A stretch of 64,000 bases of DNA from Dillenia suffruticosa (Eukaryota > Streptophyta > Magnoliopsida > Dilleniales > Dilleniaceae): positions 3,622,501 to 3,686,500 of the forward strand of contig JAVTVX010000013.1 in assembly GCA_033439265.1 (NCBI GenBank). Reading direction: 5' to 3'. Of the stretch, positions 61,952 through 64,000 are shown piece after piece (position 1 is the stretch's first letter; every line of letters begins with the position of its first letter). The notes beneath the pieces are model-generated. The model was not told the DNA's origin, ran no database searches, and saw only the letters and a list, made by a program, of their open reading frames with translations. Made by a program: the position numbers and the translations under genes.

Positions 61952-64000
61952 TCACGTAGGTAATTCTGCCTGTCTCCTCTTCCGCATTATTTGTGCTATG
62001 AGCATCCATGCTGCAAAATTTGATCTTATGCCATAAGCATGCATCTTGGAGTCTTGATAATCACATCTACAACACTTATTGTTTGGTTATCCGCTATGAT
62101 CAAGATTGCACAAGCACAACCACCGAGGTAATAACCAAATGGCAATAGCACTAACGTTCTACCCATGATATGTGTTAAGACAGTTAGCACTTTGGTGGGT
62201 TCTGGGAGTAGCTGGCTAAAACGAAACGTTCCACATCAGGTGGCACGCTCATGCTAATGCCCAGAGATGGTTATACTGGCAGTGCCCTCCATCCTTATTG
62301 CTTCTCCCCCACCCCCCCCCCCCCCCCCCCCCAAAAAAAAAGGGCCAAAATGTGGCAGTTCTAGAATGAACAAAGCCTTCAATGTTTTGAGTCAGCTTGA
62401 AAACTTACCATATACGCACACAGCTAGCCACTCATTAACTATTCTCACCCATGTGCTTGTCCAGCCAACATCGATTGTCCATCTGCAGTAAGAAACAACT
62501 ACTTGCCTGTTGGATTTCTACCAGAATAGTTGTGAAATTCTCTTTGTAATAGATACTTACTTTTTCATTGGATGATTAGTATTCCACCCGATTAAGAGCA
62601 TAGCAAAGTACATGGTTCCGGTTGCAAAAACGAAATGAAAGAAACCATAACCATAAGGAACATCATCTTCTTCTCGTGAATCATCCTTCCTGAACTGCAT
62701 TTTTTAGTCAGATACAAAATGCTTGAAATTTTAATCAAACAACCACAAGATGTTCAATGGGACAAACCTGAAAGCATTTGGAATCAATTCCGGTTGAAAA
62801 TGTAGCAATAACCAGTGCAAAAATAGCAATTATGAAGGTCTGCAAGCAAATGTGACTGGTCAGTGTACTCGAGAAAGAGAGGGGGGGGCAAAGGCATATC
62901 GACTTGATGTTTTTTTCCCTATCGAAAAAGAGATGCCACTCCAGATTTAAAGTTTTGTCTAGCGTTTGTCATGGATAAATCATACAAGAATACTCAATTC
63001 CTGATAGGAATTATCTTCCAAATTTGTTGTGATTTGAATGGATTAGTGCTTGGAGCTTTAGAAATTTCTAGGTCCAAACAACCTGGAATAAGATAAGGAA
63101 AACTAGAAATTCAAACATTCCACAGGCCACATTAGATACCAAAAGGGAAAAGGTTAACTCTGATGAAAATCCATGTGCTATATACTATATATAACAAAAA
63201 ATCAACTACCAAACACACTGAACCTGATTTGGCCTAAATTTATTGGCCACCAAAAAAAATATATGGTGCATTATACAATGTTTCAAGTGCTGAATCTATG
63301 CCAACTAAGATTTTTTAAACCCTGCAGCTAATTTTTTTCCCGTCATGAGTATCCTATGACACCATTCCAAATTTTCTCTATGGTTCTTCAATGGCAAATG
63401 CTGGGAACTCTTCTCGAAGGGTTCTCTATGAGCATAGTAGTTGGGGGGTTATTGCAAGCAATAGTTTCTTCTTGTCCAAATTTTATTACTTAGTACTCAA
63501 GACCGAGAGGCCGTTTGGGATTGTTCATAGACTATGGTATTCAAAGAAATTACGATGATTGTCAGCCAGTCCGTCTTGTTTGAAGTGTCCTCTGCATTCC
63601 TGTTGCAATGATCTCCAGGGGGTTCACTGCAAAACACAATCAAAGTCAAAATGTTTAAGCAAAGAATGAGAGCAAGGAAAACACATCCTGAGACAGTAAG
63701 GGCAAACAAGCCATGCCTTCTAATGGCACACCAGCAAAGAAATACAACATAAAGCCCCATTAGACCTGGTGTGAGGATGCCTGCATTAACCTGTTATTAG
63801 ATAGATTAAAATTGTTATCAGTTCAAGAACGAAATGATGTAAGGGCAAAATCAACGACTCACTTTTGGGTGGAGAGAGACACTGGTCATAAGCTGGAGGA
63901 GTACTAATGTCCACGAGATGAAGAAAATATTAAGAAGACAAGATGACTCCGGGGCATACCAGATGTACATTGAGATGATCCCCAGTAAGGATACAACATA
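61952..64000 (-). CDS. Serine incorporator (SERINC/TMS1) family membrane protein, C-terminal part
   Basis: Partial: it runs off the right edge. Exons visible are 64000-63863, 63790-63717, 63626-63554, 62839-62768, 62694-62561, 62482-62409 and 62010-61952, together 207 residues and a stop in one frame. SERINC/TMS proteins have about ten membrane segments; eukaryotic members are proposed lipid scramblases or serine-lipid factors, with plant function little known. Seen here: SMYIWYAPESSCLLNIFF, LQLMTSVSLHPKVNAGILTP, GLYVVFLCWCAIRSEPPG, NKTDWLTII, a helix IFALVIATFSTGIDS, the acidic loop FRKDDSREEDDVPYGYGFFH, FATGTMYFAMLLIGWNTNH and the family end WTIDVGWTSTWVRIVNEWLA. The C-terminus (AQIMRKRRQAELPT) differs from the usual APIILKSRR-like end. 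The intron after 63717 has a GC donor. Confidence 0.93.
62312..62341. repeat. C21A9 composite tract in a SERINC intron
   Basis: A run of 21 C then 9 A, inside the last intron of the SERINC gene. On the gene strand it is T9G21. It is the longest of six such tracts in the window. Confidence 0.85.

Noticed and set aside
1..64000. CRISPR arrays, operons, phage or bacterial islands
   Set aside because: None seen; gene structure, introns and repeats are those of a plant nuclear chromosome.
1..64000. tRNA and rRNA genes
   Set aside because: B-box-like sequences occur only within the SINE-like copies; no cloverleaf or rRNA segment was recognised by eye, though a covariance-model scan would be needed to exclude them.

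Overview
This window looks like nuclear DNA from a flowering plant, most likely a eudicot. It is AT-rich, genes have many short exons with plant-type splice sites, and every recognised protein belongs to a plant family: chloroplast HCF101, a VIN3-like Polycomb co-factor, WAT1-type EamA transporter, DUF538, HMA metal-binding protein, AGD14-type ArfGAP and a plant SERINC/TMS protein. I cannot name the species. All gene models were assembled by eye from splice signals and reading-frame continuity; in each multi-exon model the exon phases add up to a closed frame.

Layout. 1-4739: intergenic, simple repeats and one SINE-like copy. 4740-11987 (-): HCF101, 15 coding exons, 521 aa. 13613-21191 (-): VIN3-like protein, 4 coding exons, 709 aa. 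Its intron 2 holds an RTE LINE relic and its intron 1 a broken Ty3/gypsy chromodomain element. 21192-28816: gene-poor, AT-rich, with a 230-bp tandem duplication. 28817-30956 (+): WAT1-related transporter, 6 exons, 370 aa. 31730-32200 (-): conserved plant protein of unknown function. 32201-36049: intergenic, with a second RTE LINE tail and a SINE-like insertion with a perfect 17-bp target-site duplication. 36050-36514 (-): DUF538 secreted protein. 37969-39837 (-): small HMA metal-binding protein, 3 exons, 135 aa. 39838-48116: no intact gene found; an orphan promoter-like block, a LINE RNase H fragment and a probable CASC3/Barentsz-like pseudogene. 51696-60410 (+): AGD14-type ArfGAP, 13 coding exons, 728 aa. 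61952-64000 (-): C-terminal half of a SERINC gene that runs off the window.

The genes do not form a pathway; they are ordinary neighbours on a plant chromosome. I found no clear new multi-gene system. The most notable points are three apparent GC-AG introns (two in HCF101, one of them inside the Walker A codons; one in SERINC), a short tRNA-like SINE family with a palindromic head and one very fresh insertion, an internally deleted chromovirus inside the VIN3-like gene, and the degraded CASC3-like locus.
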